Assembly: GCA_050251035.1 (NCBI GenBank)
Contig: JBFWNN010000006.1
Coordinates: 1-64,000 of the forward strand
Direction: 5' to 3'
DNA from: Taklimakanibacter sp050251035
Lineage (GTDB): Bacteria > Pseudomonadota > Alphaproteobacteria > Rhizobiales > Aestuariivirgaceae
Length of the DNA stretch: 64,000 nucleotides
Position 1 is the first letter of the stretch; each line of letters opens with the position of its first letter. This document shows, in pieces, positions 44,226 through 53,500 of this stretch. A model generated the notes under the pieces. It was not told the origin of the DNA. It made no database searches and was given only the letters and a program-made list of their open reading frames with translations. Position numbers and translations under genes: made by a program.

Positions 44226-46316
44226 GTGGGGGAGGGATTTGGCTACCGCAGCTGGCATGCGACCCTGCCTCCCCGCGGAGAGGAGTGGCGCGAGCGTGAT
44301 ACGTTCAACGCGCTGTCGGACCGCGCCTTTGCCGAGCAGCTGAGACCGCTGCGCCATGCCGGACCCCTGCGGCCCGGTGAGATCGCCGTGATCGGCATGG
44401 TGCGCAACGAGGCATCGCGCCTTCCGCTCTTCTTCGAGCATTACAAGACAATCGGCGCGTCACGCTTCCTGATGATCGACAATGCCTCCGAGGACGCGAC
44501 GTCCGAAGTGCTTCGGGCCGAGCCCCTGGCCGATGTCTTCCATGCGACGGCGTCCTTCGATGACGCCTGCAGCGGAATCTATTGGCAGAACGGGCTCGCG
44601 CGCGCCTATTGCATCGGTCATTGGACCCTGTTCGCGGATGCCGATGAGCTGTTTGTCTATGACGGCATGGATGGTCATGGTCTTTCCGACCTGACACGAT
44701 GGCTCGAACGCAATTCCCTGGATCGCGTTTTCGCAACGATGATCGACGTCTATCCGCCGCAGGTCATCGGCGAGACCGGCCTGTCGATCCGCGAGAACTA
44801 TGAGCGGAACAGCTGGTTCGACACGGCCGGCTATGCCTTGCAGCGCCATCCGGGCGGCTGGCTCGCAACCGGTGGGCCGCGTCAGCGATTGTTCGGGAAA
44901 AAAAATCTCAGCAAGGGAGAATGGGCGTCGAAATACCCGCTTTTCCGGATGACCGCGGACACGGCCATCTGCAATGCGCATTTTCTCTGGCCGGGCGATG
45001 ACGGGCCCGCGCGGCCTCTCGCAGCGTTGATCCATCTCAAATTCATGGACGACTTCGCCGAGCGCGCCCTGCGCAATGTGCGCGAAGGAGAGCATTACGA
45101 CAATTCAAAGAAATACCGCGCCATCGTCGACACCCTGACGACGCAACCCCGGCAGATGGCGGCCCATTCGCGGTCGGCGAAATATGCCGGCCCGCAGAGC
45201 CTGATCGCGCATGATCTGCTGCTGCCGATCGACTGGAGGGCCGATGGCGGCCAGGCCCTGGCGTGCCTGCGCAGCCTGGGTGACATCGACTACCGCATCT
45301 GGACCGGCATGGGACGGCCGGCTTCGATGCCCGAAAGCGAGCGGGCGGAGTTCGAGGACTTTTCGATGCGGGCCTTTCGCGCTCATCTGACCGTGATCCG
45401 CAGCCATGGACATCTGGCGCCCGACGACATTGGTCTGATCTGCGTTCTGCGCAATGAGGCCGCCCGCCTGCCCCTGTTTTTCGATCATTACAGGCGGCTC
45501 GGAGTCACCCGCTTTTTCATGATCGACAACAATTCGGACGACGGCTCCCGCGAGCTGCTGCTCGCGGAACCCAAGGCCGATGTCTTTCATGCGCGAGCCT
45601 TGTTCAGCGAAGGGCAGGGCGGACTCTATTGGGCCCAGGCGGTGGCCCGGCGCTTCGGTGAAGGCAATTGGCTCATTCGCCCCGATGCCGATGAGCTCTT
45701 CGTTTATGACGGGATGGACGAGCATGATCTCGGCGACTTGGCGCGCTGGCTCGAGCGGCACGGCATGGACAGGATCTATGCGCCGATGATCGATCTCTAT
45801 CCCTCGACGGCGATCGGCGGAACGTCCCAGACGATCGCCGAGCTGATCGAGAAGGACAGCTGGTTCGACAATGACGGCTATTCGCTCGAGCGATGGCCGC
45901 AGGGCTGGCGCCTGACCGGCGGCCCGCGGTTCCGGCTCTTCCATCAGGACGATTCGCACCGGAACCTCATATGGAAATATCCGTTCTTCCACATGGCGCC
46001 CGGAACCCTGATCTACAACCATCATTGGCTGTGGCCGGATGACGAGGTCACGCGCGGCGCATTGGGAGCCATGGTGCATCTCAAGCTCATGCACGACTTC
46101 ATCGAGCGCTCCGAACGCTTTGCCCGCGAAGCGCAGCATTTCGGCAAGTCGAACGCCTATCGGGTGATCAGCGAGAAGATCAAGGACATGCCGGAGGTCG
46201 TCGCCTTCCATGAAGGATCGAAGCGCTATCGCGGCCCGCGCAGCCTCATCCGGCACGGCATGCTGATGCCGATCGACTGGGACGACCAGGCGCAGGAAAT
46301 CCCGAGTCCGTCATAA
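44226..46316 (+). CDS. Double-domain glycosyltransferase (family 2-like)
   Basis: 696 residues from GTG 44226. Two similar halves of about 300 residues each carry the same set of motifs: VRNEASRLPLFFEHY and LRNEAARLPLFFDHY; then a DxD site in DADELFVYDGMD in both halves; then SWFD and a GGPR-RLF segment. This matches the Glyco_tranf_2_4 type of nucleotide-sugar glycosyltransferase. The first half has a shorter lead and the second ends in an IDWDDQ tail. No membrane segment is evident, so cytosolic polymer or glycolipid synthesis is plausible. It follows aspS by 14 bases. Confidence 0.82.
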   Translation: MGEGFGYRSWHATLPPRGEEWRERDTFNALSDRAFAEQLRPLRHAGPLRPGEIAVIGMVRNEASRLPLFFEHYKTIGASRFLMIDNASEDATSEVLRAEPLADVFHATASFDDACSGIYWQNGLARAYCIGHWTLFADADELFVYDGMDGHGLSDLTRWLERNSLDRVFATMIDVYPPQVIGETGLSIRENYERNSWFDTAGYALQRHPGGWLATGGPRQRLFGKKNLSKGEWASKYPLFRMTADTAICNAHFLWPGDDGPARPLAALIHLKFMDDFAERALRNVREGEHYDNSKKYRAIVDTLTTQPRQMAAHSRSAKYAGPQSLIAHDLLLPIDWRADGGQALACLRSLGDIDYRIWTGMGRPASMPESERAEFEDFSMRAFRAHLTVIRSHGHLAPDDIGLICVLRNEAARLPLFFDHYRRLGVTRFFMIDNNSDDGSRELLLAEPKADVFHARALFSEGQGGLYWAQAVARRFGEGNWLIRPDADELFVYDGMDEHDLGDLARWLERHGMDRIYAPMIDLYPSTAIGGTSQTIAELIEKDSWFDNDGYSLERWPQGWRLTGGPRFRLFHQDDSHRNLIWKYPFFHMAPGTLIYNHHWLWPDDEVTRGALGAMVHLKLMHDFIERSERFAREAQHFGKSNAYRVISEKIKDMPEVVAFHEGSKRYRGPRSLIRHGMLMPIDWDDQAQEIPSPS

Positions 46317-46318
46317 AA

Positions 46319-46340
46319 ATGGCCGGACGTTCCCGGCCAT
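46319..46340. terminator. Bidirectional terminator between convergent genes
   Basis: ATGGCCGG and CCGGCCAT form an 8-base stem with a 6-base loop. It is flanked by AAAA on the left and TTT on the right, between the glycosyltransferase stop and the stop of the minus-strand gene at 46364. Confidence 0.65.
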
Positions 46341-46363
46341 TTCCGTGTTCGGTGGAAACCGCT

Positions 46364-47572
46364 TCAGTCGTTGGCGGATATGGTGACGCCGAGCTGATCG
46401 ATCGCCGCACCCGGATTGTTGGGGTCGAGCGCCATGATCTGCTGGACGGTGACGGGCTGCGCCGGCTTCGCCAGGATGGTGAGCGAGCGCGGGTCCTTGA
46501 GATAGGCATTGACCGCCTCGACCGCCTTCTGGGTGAAGGCCGGGTTCTTGAGCTCGGCGAGGCCGAGCTGGAGCATGGCGCCGGCATTGGCCACCATCGT
46601 CGCCTCGTCCATGCCCTGCATCTTGGCAAGCAGCGGGATGACCTTCTTGGTGATCGACTGGTCCTCGAAGCGGAAGGTGACGCGGCTCACCTGGATGCCC
46701 TGGACGAGGGGCATGAAGGTGTTCGGGTCGGGTTGGGCCTGGCCTTCGAGCTTCTGCAGCTCGGCGAGGAGGGCGGCGGGAATTTCGCCCACTCCGGCGC
46801 CGACCTTGATCGTGGCCATGTCCTTGCCGGCATAGAACATGTCGAAATCGAAGGCCATCTTGTCTGAACCGAGGTCGATCTTGCCGCTGCCGCCGACATC
46901 GAATGACAGCGATGTATAGCCGAGCTGCTTCAGCGTGCCGGAGGGATCGAGGCCGGCGATGGCGGCTTCCGGTATGGCGATATTGGCGATTTTGAAATCG
47001 GTCTTGCCGGAGCCGGTAACCGGATCTCCGTCCCAGGTCATCTCATAGCTGTCGGCCGAGAAGGTCTGCCCGGCCGTCGTCAAGGTGATGGTGCCGGAAG
47101 ACATCTTCTTGGCGACATTCATGCTGGCGCGCAGGATATCCTGAGGGCTGGGATTGTCGCCCAAGGCCTTGACATACCAGTATTCGGCCGAGCTCTGCGG
47201 CATGGCGATCACGAAGCTGGCCTCGGTGTTGCCCATGTCGATCTTGGTATCGCTGTATTGGGCCGCTGCCACCTCGAACAGGCCGTTGCCCTTGTCGCTG
47301 ATGCCGCTCAGCTTGATCTCGGCGACCGAAACCGACATCTTGCTCAAGGCATCGCCCGGCACCACCATGTTGGCGCTGAGCCCCTTGATGACGACGGTGC
47401 CGTCGCCCTCGGTGGTCAGCGATTGATAGGTGGGCTTGACCTTGAGCTGGGTCTCCCAGTTCTTCAGGATGGCGGTGACAAGCGGGGGCTCTTCGGCGGC
47501 GAAGGCGGGCGCGATACCGGCGAGGGACGTGAACACTATCAATACGAGCGCCGAGCGCTTGACCAACGACAT
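46364..47572 (-). CDS. Exported beta-rich protein of unknown family
   Basis: 402 residues from ATG 47572 (AAGAGG nearby). A signal peptide (LVLIVFTSLAGIAPAFA) is followed by a long chain rich in alternating Gly/Ser/Thr strands and repeated DxDM and SGxI parts, suggesting a large periplasmic or outer-membrane-associated beta fold. A helical C-terminus (KAVEAVNAYLKDPRSLTILA) ends the protein. I do not recognise a named family with confidence. It is divergent from the L,D-transpeptidase gene, which suggests an envelope role. Confidence 0.6.
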   Translation of the reverse strand: MSLVKRSALVLIVFTSLAGIAPAFAAEEPPLVTAILKNWETQLKVKPTYQSLTTEGDGTVVIKGLSANMVVPGDALSKMSVSVAEIKLSGISDKGNGLFEVAAAQYSDTKIDMGNTEASFVIAMPQSSAEYWYVKALGDNPSPQDILRASMNVAKKMSSGTITLTTAGQTFSADSYEMTWDGDPVTGSGKTDFKIANIAIPEAAIAGLDPSGTLKQLGYTSLSFDVGGSGKIDLGSDKMAFDFDMFYAGKDMATIKVGAGVGEIPAALLAELQKLEGQAQPDPNTFMPLVQGIQVSRVTFRFEDQSITKKVIPLLAKMQGMDEATMVANAGAMLQLGLAELKNPAFTQKAVEAVNAYLKDPRSLTILAKPAQPVTVQQIMALDPNNPGAAIDQLGVTISAND

Positions 47573-47829
47573 TTCCAAAACCTCTTGAAAAGTTAGATTG
47601 CCCCCACCCGGAGCGGCCGACATTAGGTCAAGGAGTGGGAAAAACCAATGGCGATATGGCGACAAAGTTGCGATTTGAGGAGGCGGGCAAAGGCCTTGCC
47701 GGTTTCGCCTCGTCACGCAAGGTTGAAATCATGGGACCTTGTAACCAGTTGAAAAGGCCCATGGTCCAGATTATTGTCCGCCGCGTCGGATATATGCGAG
47801 ACGGGGCTGTCTCTTAAGAAGGGGTTAAA

Positions 47830-48582
47830 ATGCGGAAAATCTGGGTTGGCGCCGCGGCTGTGCTTGCCGTCGCCGGGCTTGTGGCAGGGGATGTCCAGGC
47901 CTCGACGCCGAATGTGAAGACCAATATCACCGTGGTCGACGAGAAACCGGCGCCGAAGAAGAAAGCCGTCAAGGTCATCAAGATCGAGCAGAAGAAGCCG
48001 CAGACCAAGCGGGAACCCCGCCGGGTTTCTTCGGTCCGCCGGACCTGCGACAGCTTCTTCGAATGCCTGTTCAACACCAGGCGCGCCACGCGCACGTCCT
48101 TCCGCTCATCGGGGGGGATCGGCGACCGGAAGACCCGTTCGACCGTCGCCTTCTCCGACGCCAAATTCAAGCCGGGCTCGATCATCGTGCGCACCCCCGA
48201 GCGCGCCCTCTATTATGTGCTGCCGGGCGGCAAGGCGCTGCGCTACAAGGTGGGCGTCGGCAAGGAAGGCTTCCAGTGGAGCGGAAACTCCAAGATCGGC
48301 ATGAAGCGGGAATGGCCGGATTGGCGTCCGCCCGCGACCATGATCGCGCGCGAGGCGGCGAAGGGGAACACCATCCCGGAATATATGGAAGGCGGTCCCA
48401 ACAACCCGCTGGGCGCCCGGGCGATGTATATCTCGGGCACGCTGTTCCGCATCCACGGCACCAACAATGCCGCCTCGATCGGCGGCGCCGTATCGTCGGG
48501 CTGCATCCGCATGATGAATTCGGACGTGATCGATCTCTACGGCCGCGTCGCCGTCGGCTCGCGAGTCTACGTCTATCAATAG
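47830..48582 (+). CDS. L,D-transpeptidase (YkuD domain)
   Basis: 250 residues. A signal segment (residues 1-24) and a basic low-complexity linker (PAPKKKAVKVIKIEQKKP) precede a YkuD catalytic domain from about residue 120. The active site is H209 in RIHGTNN and C225 in SSGCIRM. It crosslinks peptidoglycan by 3-3 bonds or attaches outer-membrane proteins to it, in the periplasm. It ends 28 bases before a strong terminator. Two potential start sites agree with the signal peptide; ATG 47830 follows AAGAAGGGG. Confidence 0.93.
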   Translation: MRKIWVGAAAVLAVAGLVAGDVQASTPNVKTNITVVDEKPAPKKKAVKVIKIEQKKPQTKREPRRVSSVRRTCDSFFECLFNTRRATRTSFRSSGGIGDRKTRSTVAFSDAKFKPGSIIVRTPERALYYVLPGGKALRYKVGVGKEGFQWSGNSKIGMKREWPDWRPPATMIAREAAKGNTIPEYMEGGPNNPLGARAMYISGTLFRIHGTNNAASIGGAVSSGCIRMMNSDVIDLYGRVAVGSRVYVYQ

Positions 48583-48610
48583 ACCCGGACGGCGTTTCCG
48601 CCAGCAGCGA

Positions 48611-48642
48611 GGCCGCGGTTGAAGGCAACCGCGGCCTTTTTT
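48611..48642 (+). terminator. Intrinsic terminator of the L,D-transpeptidase gene
   Basis: GGCCGCGGTT (48611-48620) pairs over 10 bases with AACCGCGGCC (48627-48636) around a 6-base loop and is followed by six T residues. This is a textbook rho-independent terminator. Confidence 0.92.
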
Positions 48643-48661
48643 GTCTCCGCAGGAGGGGCTT

Positions 48662-49315
48662 ATGGACTGGTTTGCGCCGATAGACGCTTACTGTGAACGC
48701 CTGGAGCCCGGTCTCGCGGCCGAGCCGCTCAATGCGGTGAGCAACGTCGCCTTCATCATCGCGGCGATCTGGGCGGCGCGGGCCGCGCACAGGCGGGGGA
48801 GCGGACCCGTGATCTGGCTCCTCATCGCGCTTGTCTTCATCATCGGCCTCGGCAGTCTGGCTTTCCACACTTTCGCCAACCGCTGGTCGGCCATGGCCGA
48901 CGTGCTGCCGATCACGCTCTTCATTTATGGCTATCTCGCTTTCGCGCTGCGCCGGTTCCTGGCCTATGACTGGTGGAAGGTGGGGCTGGGGCTCGGCATC
49001 CTGCTTCTCGCCACCATGGCCGCCGAGCGCATCATGCCGCCGGGCTTCATGAACGGCTCCGGCGCCTATCTGCCGGCTCTCGTGGCGAGCGTGATCGTCT
49101 CGCTCGAGCTGTTGCGGCAAGGCCATCCCGCCCAGCTCAATGTCAGCCTCGCCTCGAGCGTGCTTTTCGTGTCCTTGATCTTCCGCACAGCGGATATGGT
49201 CCTGTGCTCGGTCCTGCCGATCGGCACGCATTTCGTCTGGCACATATTGAACGGGCTCGTGCTGGCGCTCTATCTCGAGGCCGCGATCCGCTACGGCGAA
49301 CGCCGCGAGCCATAG
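48662..49315 (+). CDS. Ceramidase family membrane hydrolase
   Basis: 217 residues with about seven membrane helices. Motifs match the alkaline ceramidase/CREST superfamily: E at the end of helix 1 in ERLEPGLAAEPLNAVSN, H in SLAFHTFANRWSAMADVLP, and a late H in HFVWHILNGLVLAL. These zinc-dependent enzymes hydrolyse ceramides or related lipids in membranes. ATG 48662 follows AGGAGG; an in-frame ATG at 48641 precedes that ribosome site and falls in the terminator. Confidence 0.85.
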   Translation: MDWFAPIDAYCERLEPGLAAEPLNAVSNVAFIIAAIWAARAAHRRGSGPVIWLLIALVFIIGLGSLAFHTFANRWSAMADVLPITLFIYGYLAFALRRFLAYDWWKVGLGLGILLLATMAAERIMPPGFMNGSGAYLPALVASVIVSLELLRQGHPAQLNVSLASSVLFVSLIFRTADMVLCSVLPIGTHFVWHILNGLVLALYLEAAIRYGERREP

Positions 49316-49324
49316 GCGCCCCCT

Positions 49325-49368
49325 AAAAAAGAACTGGCCCCGGAGGCTCATGCCGTCCGGGGCCCAGT
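49325..49368 (-). terminator. Intrinsic terminator of the Lys/Ala peptide gene
   Basis: On the minus strand a GC-rich stem with ACTGG/CCAGT and GCCCCGG/CCGGGGC arms is followed by TTCTTTTTTA. It lies about 20 bases downstream of the peptide gene stop, as expected for an intrinsic terminator. Confidence 0.85.
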
Positions 49369-49390
49369 CCTGAAGTATCGCTAAAGAAGA

Positions 49391-49468
49391 TTACTTCTTC
49401 TTCTTGGCGGCCTTCTTCTTCGCCGTCTTCTTAGCAGCCTTCTTCTTAGCAGCTTTCTTAGCAGCCAT
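49391..49468 (-). CDS. 25-residue Lys/Ala-rich peptide
   Basis: The peptide reads MAAKKAAKKKAAKKTAKKKA and ends in a lysine tail, with TAA at 49391-49393. It has a strong ribosome site (AGGAGAAC before the ATG at 49468) and its own terminator (49325-49368). The pattern resembles C-terminal tails of histone H1-like nucleoid proteins, so it may bind DNA or RNA in the cell. It is too short for standard gene callers. Expression is likely high because both the ribosome site and the terminator are strong. Function is unknown. Confidence 0.72.
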   Translation of the reverse strand: MAAKKAAKKKAAKKTAKKKAAKKKK

Positions 49469-50007
49469 ATCAAGTTCTCCTGGTTAAATTAGAGCCCCAA
49501 TAACGCAGGTAAGCCTCACATCTAACGTCCAACAGTGCGATCCTCGAGAGGAATCATCATTTGTCAGGCCGTCATCGCAACGTGTTGTCTACCTGTTTGT
49601 GTGATTCGGCAATATGCCGACCACATCTGGTATGTCAGCAGAAATCAGCTAACAACCCGTAAACATTGGGAAATAGCGGTTTTCGTCCGTGCACGGAAGG
49701 ACTCGCGTCTGATCCGCGAGATTCATGCGGGAATCAAGTGTTTTTTCGTGTGCTCCGTATACGGATCAGTGTCCGGAATCGGGCTCGGCGAGGAGGTTTT
49801 GGGGCGCTTCGGCCCTGTGGCGGGGAAGTCACGCCGGCAAAGATTTTTTTGCAAGGCGGGTGGTTTTGAGCATGAATCTGTCTCGCCGAGGCAGGCCGGA
49901 GAGGTTCGAAGGGCGCCGCAAGGAGTGCTTCGGGATGCTCCTGAAGCGAAAAGACGAGGCGGTTCGACGGCCGTGAGAGCCGTTTTCGGACAGAGGAGAA
50001 GAGAAGG
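49469..50007. other. 539-base gap without a confident gene
   Basis: AT-richer at the left, then GC-rich. It should contain the promoter of the Lys/Ala peptide near 49480-49560. A plus-strand frame at 49872-49976 codes a 34-residue basic peptide (MNLSRRGRPERFEGRRKE and on), but with no ribosome site it is weak. No repeat or RNA gene was seen. Confidence 0.5.
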
Positions 50008-50469
50008 ATGACCGCAAAGAGATCCGCCGTCCTGTTTCTGACCGGAAAAGGACATGATCATCGCGGCCGCTCCCTTGCCGATGTGCTGGCATTCGACGAT
50101 GCCCGGCTCGAGCGGAGCCACGATTACATCCAATGGCTGTTCCCTCTGCGGGAAGCGAGCCGCTTCAACGCCGATGCGCCGGTCTTGAGTGACGAGGCCG
50201 TGGCCGAACTCGCTGCAAGCGACTTGGCGAGGAACAATCTGAGGCGCGCGGGCGACCGGATGCTCGCCTTCTATCGGGCCAACGACCACTGGCTCATCGC
50301 CTTCGACCACAATCACTTGCGCATCACCCGCATCATCCGCTGCCTGGCGCTTGTCCTCGGCAAGGATGAGGCGCGGACCTTCCATGACGAGATCCTGGCG
50401 CTTGCCGTGGCTGCCGGAGACCCGGTGAATGCCGACTCTTTGCGCTATTGGCGCGAAGCGGCGGCTTGA
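50008..50469 (+). CDS. Bacterial OGFr-domain protein
   Basis: 153 residues. SHDYIQWLFPLREASRFN followed by AP and a helical bundle with NLRRAGDRMLAFY and the HNHLRITRIIRCLALV segment match the opioid growth factor receptor conserved region, a domain mostly described in animals and found in scattered bacteria. Function in bacteria is unknown. A strong ribosome site (GAGAAGAGAAGG) precedes ATG 50008. It is convergent with nrdJ over a terminator hairpin. Confidence 0.8.
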   Translation: MTAKRSAVLFLTGKGHDHRGRSLADVLAFDDARLERSHDYIQWLFPLREASRFNADAPVLSDEAVAELAASDLARNNLRRAGDRMLAFYRANDHWLIAFDHNHLRITRIIRCLALVLGKDEARTFHDEILALAVAAGDPVNADSLRYWREAAA

Positions 50470-50476
50470 AAAGAAA

Positions 50477-50500
50477 ATGGCCGGGCAGGGGCCCGGCCAT
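50477..50500. terminator. Bidirectional terminator between convergent genes
   Basis: ATGGCCGGGC (50477-50486) pairs perfectly with GCCCGGCCAT (50491-50500) around a 4-base loop. Left-side AAAA gives a T run on the minus strand, so it favours the minus-strand nrdJ transcript and can also end the plus transcript. Confidence 0.75.
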
Positions 50501-50517
50501 GACCATTCGCGAGAGGC

Positions 50518-53500
50518 TCACGAGCATCCGCTCGTCGAGCCGCAGGTGTCGCATTTGAGGCAGGTGCCGTTGCGCACCATCGTGTAGTTGCCGCATTCAT
50601 TGCAGCTGTCGCCTTCATAGCCCTTCATGCGCGCCTCGGTGCGCCGGTCGAGCTCCAGCGCGGCGGGCGCGGCGTGGACATGCACATGCTCCTCGTGATG
50701 CTCATGCACATGGACTTCCGCCACGCGGGCCTCGGCGACGGCGAGCGCCGATGTGCCATAGGTCTCGGCGGCCCGCATCTGCAGCGCATGGGCGGGCGAT
50801 GTGCCGGCCGTCGTGCCGCCGGTCGGCATGACGACGACATTGCGCGTGTTCAGGTTGCGGCGCACGAAGCCCGAAGACAGGACCCTGGCGGCGGGCACCG
50901 GCGCCGGCGGCGGGGCGCTGCCGTCCTCGACGCCCTTGCCGAGCGCGTCGAAGCCGATGTCGGAAGGCTCGACATGGGCCAGGTCGTGGCGGCCGAGATA
51001 GGAGACGGCGAGCTCGCGGAAGACATAGTCGAGGATCGAGGTCGCGTTCTTGATCGACTGGTTGCCCTGCACCAGACCCGCCGGCTCGAAGCGGGTGAAG
51101 GTGAAGGCCTCCACGAACTTCTCGAGCGGCACGCCATATTGCAGGCCCGTCGACACCGCGATGGCGAAATTGTTCATCATGGCGCGCAAGGCGGTGCCTT
51201 CCTTGTGCATGTCGATGAAGATCTCGCCGAGCCTGCCGTCCTCATATTCGCCGGTATGGAGGTAGACCTTGTGGCCGCCGACGATCGCCTTCTGGGTATA
51301 GCCCTTGCGGCGCTGCGGCATGACCTCGCGCTCGCGCTTGACCATGACCTCGACGATCTTCTCGATCACTTTCTCGACCCGCTGCACCTGCGGCTTGCCG
51401 GCGAGCGTCTCGGCCAGGTCCTCCTCGGCCTCGTCGTCCTCGACGAGCTGGGCCGAAAGCGGCTGGGACAGCTTGGAACCGTCGCGATAGAGCGCATTGG
51501 CCTTGAGCGCCAGCTTCCAGGACAGGAGATAGGCCTCGTTGCACTCCTCGACCGAGGCGTCGTTCGGCATGTTGATGGTCTTGGAGATGGCGCCCGAGAT
51601 GAAGGGCTGGGACGCCGCCATCATGCGGATATGGCTGTCGACCGAGAGATAGCGCTTGCCGAGCCGGCCGCATGGATTGGCGCAGTCGAAGACCGGCAGA
51701 TGCTCGTCCTTGAGGCCCGGCGCCCCTTCGAGCGTCATGGCGCCGCAGACATGGATGTTGGCGCGCTCGATATCGGCTTTGGCGAAGCCGAGATGGCTCA
51801 GGAGGTCGAAGCCGAAATCGTTCAGCTGCTCATCCCCGAGCTTGAGCGTCGTCTTGCAGAAGGCCTCGCCCAGGGTGAACTTGTTGAACACGAATTTGAT
51901 GTCGAAGGCGGAAGCGAGACCGGCCTCGACCTTGGCGATCTCGGCATCGCCGAAACCCTTGGACTTGAGCGCCTGATGGTTGATCGCCGGGCTGTCGGCG
52001 AGGGAGCCGTGGCCCACCGCGTAGGAGACGATGGTCTCGATCTCGTCGACGCCGTAGCCCAGCGTCCGCAGCGCTTCCGGCACCGCCTGGTTGATGATCT
52101 TGAAATAGCCGCCGCCGGCGAGCTTCTTGAACTTGACCAGCGCGAAGTCGGGCTCGATGCCGGTCGTATCACAATCCATCACGAGGCCGATCGTGCCGGT
52201 CGGCGCGATGACGGTGGACTGCGCATTGCGATAGCCATGCGCCTCACCGAGGTTCACAGCCTTGTCCCAGGCGGCACGGGCATGGACGATGAGCGCCTTT
52301 TCGGGGCAGCTCAGCTCATCGAGCGGCACCGGCGCGGTCTTGACCCCCTCATAGCCGACGGCGGCGCCGTAGGCGGCGCGGCGATGGTTGCGCATGACGC
52401 GCAGCATGTGGTCGCGGTTCTTCTCGAAGCCCGGGAAGGGGCCGAGCGCCGCGGCCATCTCGGCCGAGGTGGCATAGGAGATGCCGGTCATGATGGCCGA
52501 GATGGCGCCGCAGATGGCCCGGCCTTCATGGCTGTCATAGGAAATGCCGGCCGTCATCAACAGACCGCCGATATTGGCGAAGCCCAGGCCCAGAGTGCGA
52601 AACTCGTAGGAGAGCCTGGCGATCTCCTTGGACGGGAACTGCGCCATCAGCACCGAGATCTCGAGCACGATGGTCCACAGGCGCACGCCATGCTCGAAGG
52701 AGGCGACGTCGAACGTGCCGTCGTCCTGGCGGAACTGCAGAAGGTTCAGCGAAGCGAGATTGCAGGCCGTGTCGTCGAGGAACATATATTCCGAGCACGG
52801 GTTGGAGGCGCGGATCTCGCCCGAGGCCGGGCAGGTGTGCCAGTCATTGATGGTGGTATGGAACTGGATGCCCGGATCGGCCGAGGCCCAGGCGGCATAG
52901 CCGATCTTGTCCCACAGGGCGCGAGCCTGGATCGTCTTGGTGGTCTTGCCGGTGAGGCGGGAGGTCAGTTCCCAAGTGCGGTCGCTTTCCACCGCGTTGA
53001 GGAAGTCGTCGGTGACGCGCACCGAATTGTTGGAATTCTGACCCGATACGGTGCGATAGGCCTCGCCGTCCCAATCGGTGTCATAGGTGTCGAAGGTGAT
53101 GTCCTTGTAGCCCTGGCGCGCGAACTGGATGACCCGCTTGATGTAGTTGTCGGGCACCATATTGCGGCGCGCATCCTTGACGGCGCGCTTGAGGGCGGGG
53201 TTCTTCTCGATCTCGAAGCAGTCGGTGCCCGGGCCCTCGCAATTCACGCAGGCCTTCATGATGGCGGAAAGCGCCTTGCGCACGACCTTGGAGCCGGTGA
53301 CGAGGGCCGCGACCTTCTGCTCTTCCTTCACCTTCCAGTCGATATAGTCCTCGACATCGGGGTGGTCGATGTCGACGACGACCATCTTGGCGGCGCGCCG
53401 CGTGGTGCCGCCCGATTTGATGGCGCCCGCGGCGCGGTCGCCGATCTTGAGGAAGCTCATCAGGCCGGACGACTTGCCGCCGCCCGAGAGCCTCTCGTTT

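Noticed and set aside
49872..49976. 34-residue basic peptide on the plus strand
   Set aside because: No ribosome site and no terminator, unlike the Lys/Ala peptide gene nearby.
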